Counted from the first letter of the stretch, positions 1-11,571 are shown. The stretch: DNA of 64,000 nt from Xiphophorus maculatus (GCF_002775205.1 NC_036455.1:62001-126000), one strand, 5' to 3'. Notes: a model not told the origin generated them from the letters alone. Translations and numbers: made by a program.

Positions 1-189
1 CTTCTATGGGATGAAAATATTTCTAGAAAACTAGATCTATATATAGACATAAAAATGGAACAGTTTTCAACCCATTGACAAGAAAATAATTTCTAAAAAA
101 TACAGTTTTCAGTTTTTCAAAGAAAAGTTAAGACTTTGTTTTCCTAACTGCATTTTTTCTCCTATTGTTTCCGTTGTGATGGGTTTTAG

Positions 190-830
190 CCCTTTCCCTG
201 TGACGATGGAGGTCAGCAGGCTACCGACAACAAGGAGCAGTACTGCCATGCTAAAGAGCACTGCGGCAGACCTGGAGTTAGAGGGCCAGTGGTGAGTTGC
301 CTTCAGTTTTCTGGAACAAACTTCCAGAAAACTGTAAAACAGCTGAAACACTGACTTCTTTTAAATCTCAACTAAAAACCCACCTGTTTAGAATTGTATT
401 TGAAATGTAATCAATTACAAATTTATGGATGGAACTTGACTTAATGCTTTGTTTTGATTATTGATTCTATATTGCATTGTGTTTCTGTGTTTGTAATGAT
501 GTAAAGCACTTTGAAATGTCTTGCTGCTGAAATTTGCTATACAAATAAAATTTGATTGATTGATTGATTGATTCAGCTCTCAGCTCCTCCAATATGCTTG
601 ATCTAACTCTGTTTTCTGTGTGAACAGGGAACCCTGAGCAAATCTGAGTGGGATGCAACCAGTAAGTTCAATTATATTATATTTTGTGCTACATTTTCTG
701 ATCAAGAAACGTAACAAAAGGTCAAAGTTGTTTTTATGAAGGTGACGTCTGAGCAGAATAATGACTGTAACTCCCTCTTTTGTTTTGTGCAGGTATCTAC
801 TTGGTGTTCGTGTTTCAGAAAATGTCCTGA
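190..830 (+). CDS. Possible 3'-terminal exons of an unidentified gene
   Basis: Three short segments have splice signals and share one reading frame: 190-291 (after TTTTAG, before GTGAGT), 628-661 (after GAACAG, before GTAAGT) and 793-830 (after TGTGCAG, ending in TGA). The joined frame gives a Cys-containing stretch (CDDGGQQATDNKEQYC), then GTLSKSEWDAT, then a hydrophobic end IYLVFVFQKMS and stop. Phases are 0, then 0, then 1. The rest of the gene would lie upstream of the window. I do not recognise the protein. A hydrophobic frame on the opposite strand of 190-291 is a competing reading, so a chance assembly of splice-like sites remains possible. Confidence 0.4.
294..576 (+). mobile_element. 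5'-truncated L2-like LINE, 3' end
   Basis: The frame from 312 to 410 reads WNKLPENCKTAETLTSF and continues to a stop at 408-410. This is the typical C-terminal end of the reverse-transcriptase ORF of L2/CR1-type fish LINEs. It is followed by a short 3' UTR with 'gtaaagcactttgaaatg' and a (TTGA)n-like tail at 552-573. Only the last 280 bp or so are present, as usual for 5'-truncated copies. It lies between two of the candidate exons of the upstream gene. Confidence 0.75.
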
Positions 831-1424
831 TACTCAAAAACAAGCTCCGCCTCACAAACTAACCTCACCTGTTACTCAGCTTGTGTCTGTACAGTTTCTT
901 TTTCTGTTGTCATTTTTGAATATTTTTTTTTTTTATAAAAGTGTAAACTTGCTGGAGAAATTAAGTCAAGCTGGAAAAAAAAAATTAAATCAGTTGTTCA
1001 GTCCTATTTATCGGATTTTTCATGTGATGCTGGATAGAATCGTTGTACACAAAAGTCTTATAGCAAAAAACCGTTTAGAGAGCAATAATTGTCAACTGAT
1101 GAATTGTAAGTCCTGAAGTTGTATTTGTTACAGAGCTGATGCAATATTTAAACGCAACGCTGCGCTGAACAACGACGTCAACACCATAAGAGAAATATGA
1201 CAGTGTGCTGAAGGCAAAGTGCCTGAAAGAGCAGGAGCTTCTTAAAGAGACAGAGACCCAATTTCAAGGCCGCATTTTTACCACATCATGCAAAAGCAAT
1301 AACTTTACTAATAACTTTTAATTCTTACATTATTTTGTAAGATTTTAACTCTTTTTTTTTTTTTTTTTTTTTTACAACGCATCACCTCGTAGCTGTTTAC
1401 TTAAAGTCCCACCACATGATTTCA

Positions 1425-1640
1425 ACCACGTTTAGGGTTGGACTTTGACTGGGCCCTGACAGAACCATATGTTTTTATTTTTTACTTTCCTTGATTTGAT
1501 GGTTCTGGAGAACATTTAGCATCTAGGTCCCCAGGTCATTACACCGCCACCACCGTGCTTCACAGTTGGTCTGAGATTTTAGGTGTTTATTCAAAACTTC
1601 GCCTCTTTTAACTACAAACTTCACTTAATTCATCAGTGTG
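1425..1640 (+). repeat. Degenerate DNA-transposon-like dispersed repeat
   Basis: It contains 'ggttggactttgactgggcc' and 'ccgccaccaccgtgcttcac', related to two other blocks in this window: 47570-48440 ('gcatgatgctgccaccacca') and 52850-53480 ('aactttgactggaccattc'). The shared order of motifs marks them as members of one old dispersed family. No coding capacity remains. Confidence 0.45.
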
Positions 1641-2989
1641 GTTTCGCTCAATTTTTTAAAATTTCTTTTTAGTGTTTACAACTGTTGATCAGTAGCCGTT
1701 ACAGCGTTAAATTCCCATTGTCTTTCATCATGAATAAATATTAAATGTTTTAAGAAGCATCTTCACTTCATGCTGGGCAGGTGAAAATCCATGTTTTCTT
1801 ACATCCAGGTGAATCTGAATATATTAGAATATCCTCAAACACTTTGAGTAATTAAATTTAAAAAGAGAAACTTGGTTATTTCTGCTACTTTTACTTATTT
1901 TGTCTACCATGTTTTCCTTCCACTCAACTTTCCATCAATATACTTGTAATTTTCTACTGGAGAATTGCCAGTTCCGCAGCAGTCTCCATTGTCATAGATA
2001 ACATTTTGCTATAAACATTGTTTTTCCTGAACTTTGCTTGGTTTATGGTGTTATAATTAAATGACAAAAAAAAAAATTAAACCATTTGTGCATAAAGAAA
2101 TTACATTTCACTTTTTGAGTCACTTAAATGAATCATCTTTCAGCGATAATCTAATTTATGGAGATAAATTTGAAACAAAGTTCTGCCATAGCAATATACA
2201 GTATGTGCTTTTAACCAATATTATACTGACCCCTAGTGGTAGATAATGGTAAAAAAAAAAAAATTCTTTTATCTTGGAAATCCCAATTAATGGGAAAAAA
2301 CATGCGTGGCCACTTGACCACAACAACCTTAAAAATGAGCATTTTGTGTGAGTAACGTTATTTATTCTGTCTTAGCAAAAACTGAAATACTGACTAAACC
2401 TCTGCAGTTTAATAAATGTCGTCTGTCTTGTATGATTTAAAACGAGGAAGTCATGATTACCTGAAAATGACGTAGACATAAAACAGGAATCTTTTATGCG
2501 AGTCTAAAAATACCAAGGAAATCTGTCGGACATTTTTGTGTCTGGTTACTTACTGTAAGTGTGTTCTGATAATGTGGTTAATGTAGTTTATCGAAAGCAT
2601 TTCTTATGCAGCTTTTGACATATTTTTAACCCCAAATCAAAACTTATCACACTATTAATTAGTGTTTTTTTTATGCTGATTTATTTATTGTCTTGACAGA
2701 TTGGATCCCAATTGGCCGGTTGGATCAGGAAGTGTTGGCTTACAGAAGCTTGTCTCTGTTTCTGTGACAGATCCCAGCAGCTGCTGGTGCGTTCATGTGC
2801 CAGCTGCTATTTATAAACCAGCTGGTTCTGTAAACACGGATGAAAACTAAAACACTCAATTACATAACAAAGTTACCATAAAACAAGATCTCAAATCAGA
2901 ATAACTACAGGTTCTGAAAAACAAGGCACTTCAGACGCTTTCCTTTTGCTGTAGTTTGACTGTAGTTTTCTGTTTATATAAATTAGTTA

Positions 2990-3435
2990 ATGATTGTGTT
3001 GTGTAGTAACTAATTACATTTACTCAGTTACATTCACTTGAGCAAATTTTTGAAAGAAAAAAAAGTTATTTTGATCTTTTAACTTTTACTTGAGTGAAAT
3101 TTCAGGATGCTCCACACATTCTGAGAAACTTTATTGAATGAAAAACAAACACATTTTAACCAGACGCAGACACACACCTGCAGGTTTTGTTAAAGTTTCA
3201 GAAGCTTTATATTGAAACAAACATTTTCTTTTGCCTGACTTTTATTTTTACTTATATAAATTATTGTAATTTTAACTTTAAAATGTTAACTTTATATTTT
3301 GGTCCGTCTGATTGTTTAATTTTTAAATATTAAATGATTGATCATTTGATCACTCAGCACTTCATAAGCTTTTATCCAGATACTTTTTTACTCAACTAAT
3401 TTCTTGGATGGCTACTTTTTATCTTTACTCCTGAA
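2990..3435. repeat. MITE-like repeat with 'acttgag/ctcaagt' motifs
   Basis: The ends carry repeated 'tttactcagtta', 'acttgagcaa', 'ttttacttgagtga' and, at the far end, 'ctttttactcaact'. The same motif series occurs in abra intron 1 near 5030-5110 and 5970-6080. These look like fragments of one short non-autonomous element. The class is not determined from sequence. Confidence 0.4.
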
Positions 3436-4515
3436 GCAGGTTCTATAACCATTACAGATGAATCAACTTTTGTTTATATTATGTTCAAAATAAATACTAA
3501 TGTGAAGCAAAAGTTATAGAAATGCAAACAAAAAGTTTGCTTTTAAGCAGCTGGTTTAGCCAAAACAGTGATGTTGACCAGATGTTATGTCTTTATGTAA
3601 TAAAGTGACAATTAAGTTCGACTTGTTAGTTAAAAGGAAATTATTTGAAGACAGATAAAGTCTCTGAATGCCTCCTGCTTCTTGGTAAGTGATGGTTCAT
3701 GACACTTTCCTAATAAAAATAGAAGCTGGGCCAAACTTTAGTGGCAGTAGCCCAGGGCCCCATTTTGGGTGGGGGCAAAGACTTTTATTTTTTTAATACC
3801 TGCTTGTTTTTCAGACATTGTACTTTCTATAAGAGTCATAAGCTCATACCAGGTAAATTATAATAACAGTACTCAAGTATTTGAAAATGATGACATTATA
3901 GTATTTTTGGGGATAACAACATGGAGGTAGAGGCCAAAGGACGTATTAAACCTACCACCTTTACTTTGTGTCATCAGTTCATGCCTAATTTTGTATAATT
4001 GTACCTGTTGAGACACCATAATTTGAGTTTTACCTACTAAAGTACTGTAATTTTCATTAGCAAACAAATTTTACTGTGTAGGGCACCAGAACAGTTTCCA
4101 CAGCCCTGTAAATTTGGCCCTTGTATCATTTTTTGAGTTAGTTTCTTTTACACCTATTTTGTTACAAATTCCAATTTTGATTCAAAATTTGTCAAAAATA
4201 TTGTAATGTTTCAAATAAAAAGCATTCAATGACCATTTGGACTTGCTTTTGCCCTGCTTACAGCTGATTAAAAGCTCTGCTATCTGTGATGAAACACGAC
4301 CCGCTAGGGGTCATCGATGTCAGAGTAAGATGACCGCGTTGGAAGCCTGGGATGACTGAAATACTTTCCACCGTCATGTTACGGTTTCCTCTGTCTGTTT
4401 TAGAGGCTACAGCTGCAAGTGTGAGGTTAGAAAGCAACACGGGGAGAGAAATCTCCAGAAATTCAGGCAAAAAAAATTTACTTATTGCAATTATTGAATC
4501 TTTTATATTTGAAAA

Positions 4516-7500
4516 ATGTCTGGTGAAACCTCTGAAAGGAAACCTTCGACCAACAAGAGCCTCAGGAAGCTGCACGCTGTGAGCATGGTGTGCAGCCTGA
4601 CGAGCGGCTGGCAGCGGTGGGTGGCGGAAAACGAGAAGAAACAAGCCGGCGAGCCGAGCGGCTGGGCACCGTCGTCCCATGACGAACCAGAGGAACCCAA
4701 AAAGAAATGGGCCCCTAAAAAGCCTCACTCTACACAAACCCAACCAGCTTTGGAGACACTTTCAGAGACTCGAACATCTCCATCTCAAGAAGCGCCCAGC
4801 AATGATGGCGTTCAGACCTCAAACAATCAGCCATCTTGCATCAAAACAAAGCAGGTGGTGAAAACCGTGTCCAGCGGCGTCCAGGAGAAAATCACAGGTG
4901 TCTTCTTCTTCTTCTTCTTCTATTTTAATGGTGGTTGGCAAACAACCTAAGCTGCTTTACCGCCACCTTCTAGATTTGATCAGATTATTAATGTAAGAAA
5001 ATATTACTATTACCAGAGTTGGTAGTTTCCAAACATTTTACTCAAGTTAAGTAGCACTACTTCAACATAAAAGTAAAAAAGATAAACGTCCAAGTAAGAG
5101 TAAAAAAAAAAGCGTTTGGTAAAAAGTTGTTGGGTAAATTGTATTATTAGTATTATCAAATATTTGTTGTATCATGTAGCCTTGTAGTTACATTTAGAAA
5201 ATGTTTCTGTGTGTTAAATAACTTTGATTCATTCCTGAGGCTTCCCTGGGAAATAGGGGTGACAGCTACTCTCAGCAGCTGTTGCCCTGCAGGACTTCCT
5301 ACAAGACAGAGGTGTTAGTTGCTCCCAGCAAAGGTTTACAGTCCTGCAATAAACTCTGCTCTGTGCTACAAAGCCGTTGCTTTGAAGCTATACAACGTGT
5401 CCTATTCGACGCCGTGCCTGGAGCAAGAAGGATTTAGATTGTAGATAACATGTGTTTAGTTTAGTGATTGTCTTTTAGCACTGCAACTAAAATGCTTTGA
5501 CCCCACCCCTTGGAGTTGCAGTGCTCAGTGTGAGAGGGTTCCTAAGAGCAATAAAAGAGAGGAACAGACAGGTGTGTTTCAGAGCAGTTTGGAGATTTGT
5601 AACTGAAAGCACATCTCTGTCTGCTCTCCTCGCGAGAAACAAAGAATCTAACTCTCTTGTCTTTCCTGTGTTTGTTTAATAGGTATTTAGACCTGACAAA
5701 AGTGTACCCAAGCACTGAGTAACTGATCAAATTATCAATTATTTCATATTTAAAAATTGCACAATCAGATGGAATAAAATCTCAAGTGAAGTATTTTAAG
5801 GAGAGTAATTCATAAAAGTAACAAAGAATAACAAAATCAGGCTAAAGAAAACCTTTCCTAATCGGCTTCTTCCAGTAACAAACTTATAAAACTGGAACAA
5901 AAACTGCAGGTGTGTGTCTGGTGAATCTTTGGTTAAAATGTGTTTGTTTTTCATTCAGCTGGTAGAGAATCCAGAAATTTTACTCAAGTAAAAGTAGCTA
6001 AATTTCACGATAGAATTACTCCAGTAAAAGTAAAAAGTACAAAATAGTTGATACTAAAATTACTCATGTAAATGCATTGAGTATAAACGCTGATTATTAC
6101 CTCCCAAATAATTTTTTCTTAAAAGAAAAAAACTAAAAATGCTGCTAAAAGCTACATCCAAGTGTTCTTTGAAACAATTGAATTTCTAATTAATACCTCT
6201 CTTTCGCTTATTTTACAAAAGAATTGATTGCATTGTTTCTATTTGTCCACAATAATTAGAACAACGTGTACCATGTTTATTGATTATTTTAAGAGTACTA
6301 TTTAATTCTTTACATCAAAATCTTCTTAAAGTAATATATTTAATTTTACTACATTTTCTAAATTCTCCAACTTTCTTATGGAACCTAGCTCTTCCCATTT
6401 CTTCTTAAAGCACAATTAAACTCGTTTTTAGCTATCTTAACATTCAAACCAATAGTGTTGATTTTTGCAGCACTTTTAGCTAAATTGTCAGTCAAATCAA
6501 TTCCTGCAATTCCAGTCTGGGCAGGAATCCATACCATCTTGACCTCTGGAACATAATTCTTTCTCCTGAAAACTGAGTGAATTATATCCAATACACCTCC
6601 TGAATTCTTATTAAATCACTACTTTAGTCTGAACAAATTCTAACTTTCTTCAATCCATTGTAAAACCATGAAATTTGACATTAATTCTCCTGTATGCACT
6701 GTCAATTTATCTGTCATTCAGGTGTCGGCTTCCTGGCTGAGAAGCTGAAAAGGGAATCTCTTCCTTCGGGTGATGAGATTGACTGCCTGCTGAAGAAGAA
6801 GAGCTCCCCGACGCGCCGCAGGAAGTGCTCCAACATGGTTTCCTCTCTGACGAAAAGCTGGAAGCAGATGGAGAATGAGCGGAAACTCGGAAAGGAAGGA
6901 GGAGGGCAAGGAGATGCTCACAGCTGTGGGCAAGACAAAGGAGGCAGAGAGAAGGAGAGCGATAATGAGCAGGTTGCTCAGAGACACGATGAGACGGTTT
7001 CAAAGGCTGGGGAGAGGAGCGACTCTGACGAAGACTCAGTGAGGATAAAAAGACCTCAAGTCTCAGTGTGAGTACTGGCACTGTTTCATTTAAACTGGAT
7101 TTATTATGCAAAAATCACTTTTTTTTGTACTTTCATTTGGGTTTAAAAAATGTCCAAGTGCTTAAAAAAAACAATCACATTTTTGGCAATAAGTTCGTGT
7201 TTTTGGTGTCAGGAAAATGAGCAGTTACAAAAACCTCCAGATTGTTGAGTCATACTGTCAGGATCTGTGTTTTTCAGTGTTTATTTAGAGTTTTCCTTGT
7301 CCTTGAGTCTCTTCATTGTCCTGTCCTCCCCTTTATTGTTCCCAGGTGTGTCTCGTTTCTGTGATTACCCTCTAGTGTATTTAACTCCACCTGTGTTCCT
7401 CGTCGGGTCCTTGCCAATGTCAAGTCTATGTGTCGGTGTGCGTTCAGTCCTTCGTGTTGTCCAGTCAAGTTACCAGTTGCTACCGGCGTTGAGCCCTGGC

Positions 7501-9007
7501 GGCCGCTCAGTCGTGCTGCCTGGTTGTTTGTGGACTACTTTGGACTTATTTCTCATTAAAACCTTAATTTCTCACATTACCTGGGTCTGCTGCGTTTGCC
7601 TCACCACCTCACACCCGCACTGCATGACACATACTGTGTGTTGCCTAGCAACATGTACAAATTTTAAAAATAAACGGCAACAAACTTTTTTTCAAATAGT
7701 TTATAAAGTGCAAAAATGAATTCTAAATATAATGTCAAATAAATAATAAAGAGAAGCTCAGAGCTCATAGCATAGAATTAGACAGGACAGATCTGCCCCT
7801 ATGCAGTAATATGCAGAGTACAATGGCTGCTGGAAAAGACAAGTGTTTTGTTGTTCACTTACCACCCAGAAACCACTTGCTGAATTCTTGTTGATTGTCC
7901 AGGAGGCTCCACTTCTGGTTTTCAAAGATGTATGGTTGGCTAATTGCACATCTGTTTGCAGCCATTTTCATGTAAGAGTGTCAACGTTGATTTTCGTGGT
8001 GTGGCCACTAGCAACTTATTTAATGTGACAGGAGGCCCAAAGCAGTTCCAGACAGGCAGAACTAACCAGACTAAAATCTCATTAACTAAGATTGATTTTG
8101 TTCAATCCATGTAATGTCTGTGTTTTGTATCGCTCATAAACCTATCCAATTCCTAACCTGTTTAAAAAAGCATAATGGGTCACTTTTATCATTTCCAAAA
8201 ACAAAAGCTAGTTTAACATTCCCAAAAGTGCTCTTGCAAATGGTATGTTATAAGCTGTAATACTTCATAAAATCAGTCCAATGAGAAACAAAGAGGTTGT
8301 CTGTTTAGATCTGACATCCTCATGTAAAATCTTGAACATCTTATATAAAACAGTAAAGATCTACATTTTTAAAACAAAGAACAATTACTTATATCCTATA
8401 TATATATATATAATATTAAAGAAAATCTCAAGGTCTTCCTGTTGAGCACTGCTTCATTTGTTCATATTTTAGTGCCTTTTTATGTTTCTGCCTGTTCATA
8501 ATGAAATACAATATGCCTCCCAGGTACAAAAAGGAAGCTGAGGATGCCAACAAGATAAATGCCCTTTCTAAGAAACACAGCGCTGTTGGAAATCTAAAGA
8601 GTCGCTGGCAAAACTGGGCGGTGGAGCACACAGTCAGCCAGAAGCTGAACCCCTTCAGCGAATACTTTGACTATGACTACTCGATGTCGCTACGCCTGCA
8701 GAAGGGCGAGGAGGGCTACGGACGTCCAAAGGAGGGCACAAAGACCGCAGAGAGGGCCAAACGAGCCGAGCAGCACATCCACCGTGAAATAGACGACATG
8801 TGCTACGTGATCAGGACTATGGCCGATCCGGATCCAGACGGAAAGACCCGGGTCACTTTCGGACAGCTTTTTGACAGATACGTTCGAATCTCCGATAAGG
8901 TGGTGGGGATTCTGATGAGAGCCCGGAAACACGGGAAGGTGGTGTTTGAAGGGGAGATGCTGTGGCAGGGCCAGGATGACGGAGTCATTATTACTCTGAT
9001 GGTCTGA
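4516..9007 (+). CDS. abra: Actin-binding Rho-activating protein (ABRA/STARS)
   Basis: Three coding exons: 4516-4897, 6722-7067 and 8524-9007, with GT-AG borders and matching phases (1 and 2), encoding about 403 residues. Mammalian ABRA is about 380. Visible hallmarks are an N-terminal block SGWQRWVAENEKKQAGEPSGW (two tryptophans, ~res. 30-50), a central SPTRRRKCSNMVSSLTKSW, and a second GNLKSRWQNWAVEH repeat ahead of the C-terminal Costars domain (~res. 300-403, with EGYGRPKEGTKTAERAKRAE and VTFGQLFDRYVRISDKVVG). In other vertebrates this is a sarcomeric, muscle-enriched protein that binds actin and promotes Rho-dependent MRTF/SRF transcription. The Costars part also binds actin. Exon 1 ends at ACAG|GTGTC, followed at once by a (TTC)n run. 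Whether this is the a or b paralogue of teleosts cannot be told. Confidence 0.94.
5030..6085. repeat. Fragments of MITE-like repeat in abra intron 1
   Basis: At 5030-5110 and 5970-6085 the intron carries 'attttactcaagt', 'aaaagtaaaaa' and 'actccagtaaaagtaaaaag' motifs like those at 2990-3435. The two blocks may be the ends of one element of about 1 kb, or separate fragments. No ORF of note lies between them. Confidence 0.4.
6385..6690 (-). mobile_element. Antisense remnant of an I-type LINE (RNase H region)
   Basis: The - strand frame contains VWIPAQTGIAGIDLTDNLAK. This matches the last RNase H motif of I-clade LINEs and resembles VWVPAHIGVEGNERADKMAK in the LINE at 39.2-43.9 kb. The catalytic-region His is replaced by Gln and the frame is short, so it is a dead fragment. 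It sits in abra intron 1, opposite to the gene, ending just before exon 2. Confidence 0.65.
7256..7629 (+). mobile_element. Solo LTR with target-site duplication
   Basis: The 374 bp block begins TGTCAGGATC and ends GCATGACA, so its ends form a TGTCA/TGACA inverted pair. It is flanked on both sides by the 5-bp duplication CATAC (7251-7255 and 7630-7634). It has no ORF and contains 'ctcattaaaacc' as a possible poly(A) region. This is the structure left when the two LTRs of a retrovirus-like element recombine. It lies in abra intron 2. Confidence 0.75.
7750..8040. repeat. Probable dispersed repeat in abra intron 2
   Basis: A moderately GC-rich block ('gcccctatgcagtaatatgc', 'ggtgtggccactagcaac') stands out from the AT-rich intron and has no open frame in keeping with abra. 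It resembles repeat-derived intronic DNA of fish, but I cannot name the family or find clean ends. Confidence 0.3.
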
Positions 9008-9265
9008 TGGTTTACACCTGACATCAGATGAAAGAAAAGGACTGAGAGAAGCCTGATCCATCACTGTAGAGGATCTCAAGAACATATTTGCTGCTATTTT
9101 CAGTAGATACTTGAAGATTTTTATGTTCTGTCAGTGTTGTGAGATTATGTGAGTTTTGCAAAACCTGCAATTATTAATGCTTTGACTGAAGTCTACAGAG
9201 GTCATTTTGACTGCCATAATCTGCATTATTAGGACCGCACTAAGAATATGGAGTATGGAAAGAAT

Positions 9266-9276
9266 AATAAAATAAA
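9266..9276 (+). other. abra polyadenylation signals
   Basis: Two overlapping AATAAA hexamers about 260 bp after the abra stop codon, just before the minisatellite block. Position and motif fit a 3' end here; there is no transcript evidence. Confidence 0.5.
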
Positions 9277-9279
9277 ATG

Positions 9280-9660
9280 GTGAGGACAAAGTCATAAAAT
9301 TACAAGAATAAGATCATATTACAAGGATAAAGTCACAACATTATGACAATGAAGTCACAATATGATAATAAAGTTGTACAAGAACAAAGTCAAAATAATA
9401 CAAGAATAAATTCATACTATTTAAACTTCAGTCTCATAGTATTATGACTTTTAGCTCAAAATATTATGACTTTATTTTCATATTTTGACAATTCTCACAT
9501 GACATACAGTATCCTTGTAATATTATGATTTTATTCTTGAAAAATTATGACTTTGCTCTCATATTATTATGACTTTATTCTCATATTATTCTCTAAATAT
9601 GATGACTTTAGTCTTGTATGAGATTATTGTGGTAATTGTATAAGTTCATTCTTGCAATCT
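9280..9660. repeat. Imperfect minisatellite in head-to-head orientation
   Basis: The first half repeats variants of 'acaagaataaagtcataat' and the second half repeats its complement, 'attatgactttattctcat'. The switch is near 9420-9440. The block could fold as a long imperfect hairpin. It lies just 3' of the abra poly(A) signals. Confidence 0.7.
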
Positions 9661-10626
9661 TATTTTTTCTTAGTATGGAGCTAACACTCTGTCGTAGCAT
9701 TTAGAGTAGCTCAGATACTTTTTTCTGTGGCACTTTATTTACAGCTTTCTGTTTATCGAGCATACGTAGAGATTGTTAGTGAACCTGTGCGTTCACAATA
9801 AGCACTTTTCTTTTTGTCCTGCAGATGCGTAGAATAGAGCAGACAAAGCTGAAGTAATTATTTTCGGACCATGAAACTGGAATCTATCCATTAGACACTA
9901 AATCTGACCTGGACTTTCAGAGACACATAAAAATAATTATAAAGACGGTCTTCTATCAATAGTCACTAGGGGATAAATACAATAAGACAACATTTGCACT
10001 ACAATGTTCTCAAAATGCAACATTTAATGTTTTCTTAGTGCTGTAAGTAAAACCCTCTGAGCCATTGTTTTCCTCTGAGTGCAATCTGTATGTTTTTATA
10101 GTCTGAAATTTAACAAAAATAACATGAACAGAAGTAGGAATATTTTTCTTCAACTCTTGCTTTTACAATTTATTTCTACAATAGATTTGACACTGTTATT
10201 TAGGGACCTTTTATTCTGATTTTAGAGCATATGATTTAAAGTAAATTCCCACATTCTTTAAGGAAATGTAATTTTATTTCAGTTATTACTTGGAGTTATT
10301 CGGCTCATTTTCATTTGAATTTATTCCACAGATGGGAACTAAAATGTCTTAATGACGATATTTCTTCATGATTCATGAAAATAATTAACAGTAGTAATAG
10401 TTTAAGCACATCGGCGCAAATTGTTTTTCATTTAACAGCTAAGAAAAGGTGGTAGGAGGAGACAAAATAGCAAACAGGTATGAAGTGGGGGTAACGGAGG
10501 CAATTACTATTATTTTCTGTTTTGTTTTACAAAATACAGTCAAGAAAGTCGATTTTAAGTTTTAAGAAAACTTAAAATGACATAAGTGTTCCCTCAGTAA
10601 GATAAAAAAGCAAAAGAGGCAGGATT
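9661..10626. other. Intergenic, nothing recognised
   Basis: About 970 bp of AT-rich DNA between the minisatellite and the first zinc-finger duplicon. No open frame with family motifs, no inverted or direct repeats of note. Confidence 0.5.
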
Positions 10627-10676
10627 TATTTAGATAAAGTGGAAGAAAAGATTTTACGTCTTTCAAAGAGAACTGG
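10627..10676 (+). repeat. Left fragment of zinc-finger duplicon A
   Basis: About 50 bp, from 'tttatttagataaagtgg' to 'aagagaactgg', match 29008-29056 and 39070-39118 in duplicons B and C. In those copies the sequence runs on into the gene leader without a break. Here it is split from the rest (17894 onward) by the LTR retrotransposon. Homology to the other copies stops abruptly upstream of 10627. Confidence 0.85.
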
Positions 10677-11571
10677 TGTAACAGAGTTACAAATGTGTTT
10701 CTTTGTTAAATTATTATTTCTTATTCATTTTATATTGAGAATTTGTGAATTTTATCTTATTCAGTTATTTTTATTTATTTTGTTGTTTTTGCCTGCGGGG
10801 GTCGCCCTTCTGCTCTCCGCCTCGTTTGTGTTTCCTGGGCTTCCGTAGTCTATTCTAGCCCTCGTAGCTCCTCTGCCCCCCCTTTTCCCTCAGAGCGTTG
10901 TTCTGCGCTGCTGTGGGTAAGTCAGAGGAAAGTTAGCTGCTGAGATGTTTGTTTTTCTGTATGGATGTTGTTCATGTTGAGGTCTTTACCATATGTTGTT
11001 TATTATTGTTTGTTAGTGTGTTATTTTGCAGTTTTGACCGTCATTGTGGGTTTTTTTTATAAACAGTTTTATTATAATTTCTTTTTTTATTTTGGCGCGA
11101 ATGACCGGTGCTAGTCCAGCACAGCCCGGTTGAACATTGTTTTTATTTTCACATTTTTAGAGTCGGAGTGCAGGGAGAAGGAGTTGAGGAGGTTGTTAAT
11201 TTGTTTTCCCTTCTTCCCCCAGGTATGTGTTTTTATTTTTAATTTATACTTTTTATCTCTGTTTATTTAACTCTGTCCCACTGTATTGTGTTGTTGTGGC
11301 CACCAGGTGGCGTTTTTCTCCTCTTGTTTTTAGTTTACGATTTTTGTGAGAAGATTTCTGTTTTTTTGTTAACTTTTGTTAAGTCTGAGAAAATAAAATA
11401 AAATGTTAGCTCAGAGCGTTGTTCTGCGCTGCTGTGGAGTCGGAGTGCAGGGAGAAGGAGTTGAGGAGGTTGTTAATTTGTTTTCCCTTCTTCCCCCAGA
11501 ATAAAAAAATAAAATATCTGGTTGAGACCCACCTGAACGACTTCTGAGAGTCATTGATACCATCTGTTACA
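10677..11571 (+). repeat. 5' LTR with embedded spliced-leader copy
   Basis: The LTR starts TGTAACAG and ends CTGTTACA. Inside it, segment a (10889-10916) is followed by GTAAGT, a 244-bp intron-like stretch ending in a pyrimidine-rich 'cacatttttag', then segment b (11161-11222) followed by GTATGT. At 11410-11499 segments a and b recur (28 + 62 bp) with no intervening DNA, joined exactly at the predicted splice sites. A-rich poly(A)-signal-like runs sit at 11389-11405 and 11500-11516. The likely layout is U3, an unspliced R, a spliced second R, then U5 (about 11500-11571). Confidence 0.9.

Larger units (their letters stand above)
1117..4515. other. Intergenic region upstream of abra
   Basis: AT-rich DNA of about 3.4 kb without a supported gene. 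It contains a poly-T run near 1354-1373 and degenerate transposon-like blocks, listed separately. A segment near 3730-3785 (about 'agcccagggccccattttggg') looks like an old hAT-type terminus. The last few hundred bases must hold the abra promoter, but I see no convincing TATA box or exact CArG box next to the start codon. Confidence 0.6.

Noticed and set aside
109-351. Hydrophobic - strand frame that looks like a membrane segment
   Set aside because: It overlaps the + strand segment with good splice sites and matching phases, and runs into the L2-like LINE tail. No start context or family match.
7267-7719. 150-codon + strand frame
   Set aside because: Most of it lies within the solo LTR at 7256-7629. 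No protein family features.
10639-10848. 69-codon frame with a strongly hydrophobic C terminus
   Set aside because: It begins in host flank and runs into the LTR U3. The hydrophobic part recurs in the 3' LTR (16988-17170) only because the LTR is repeated.
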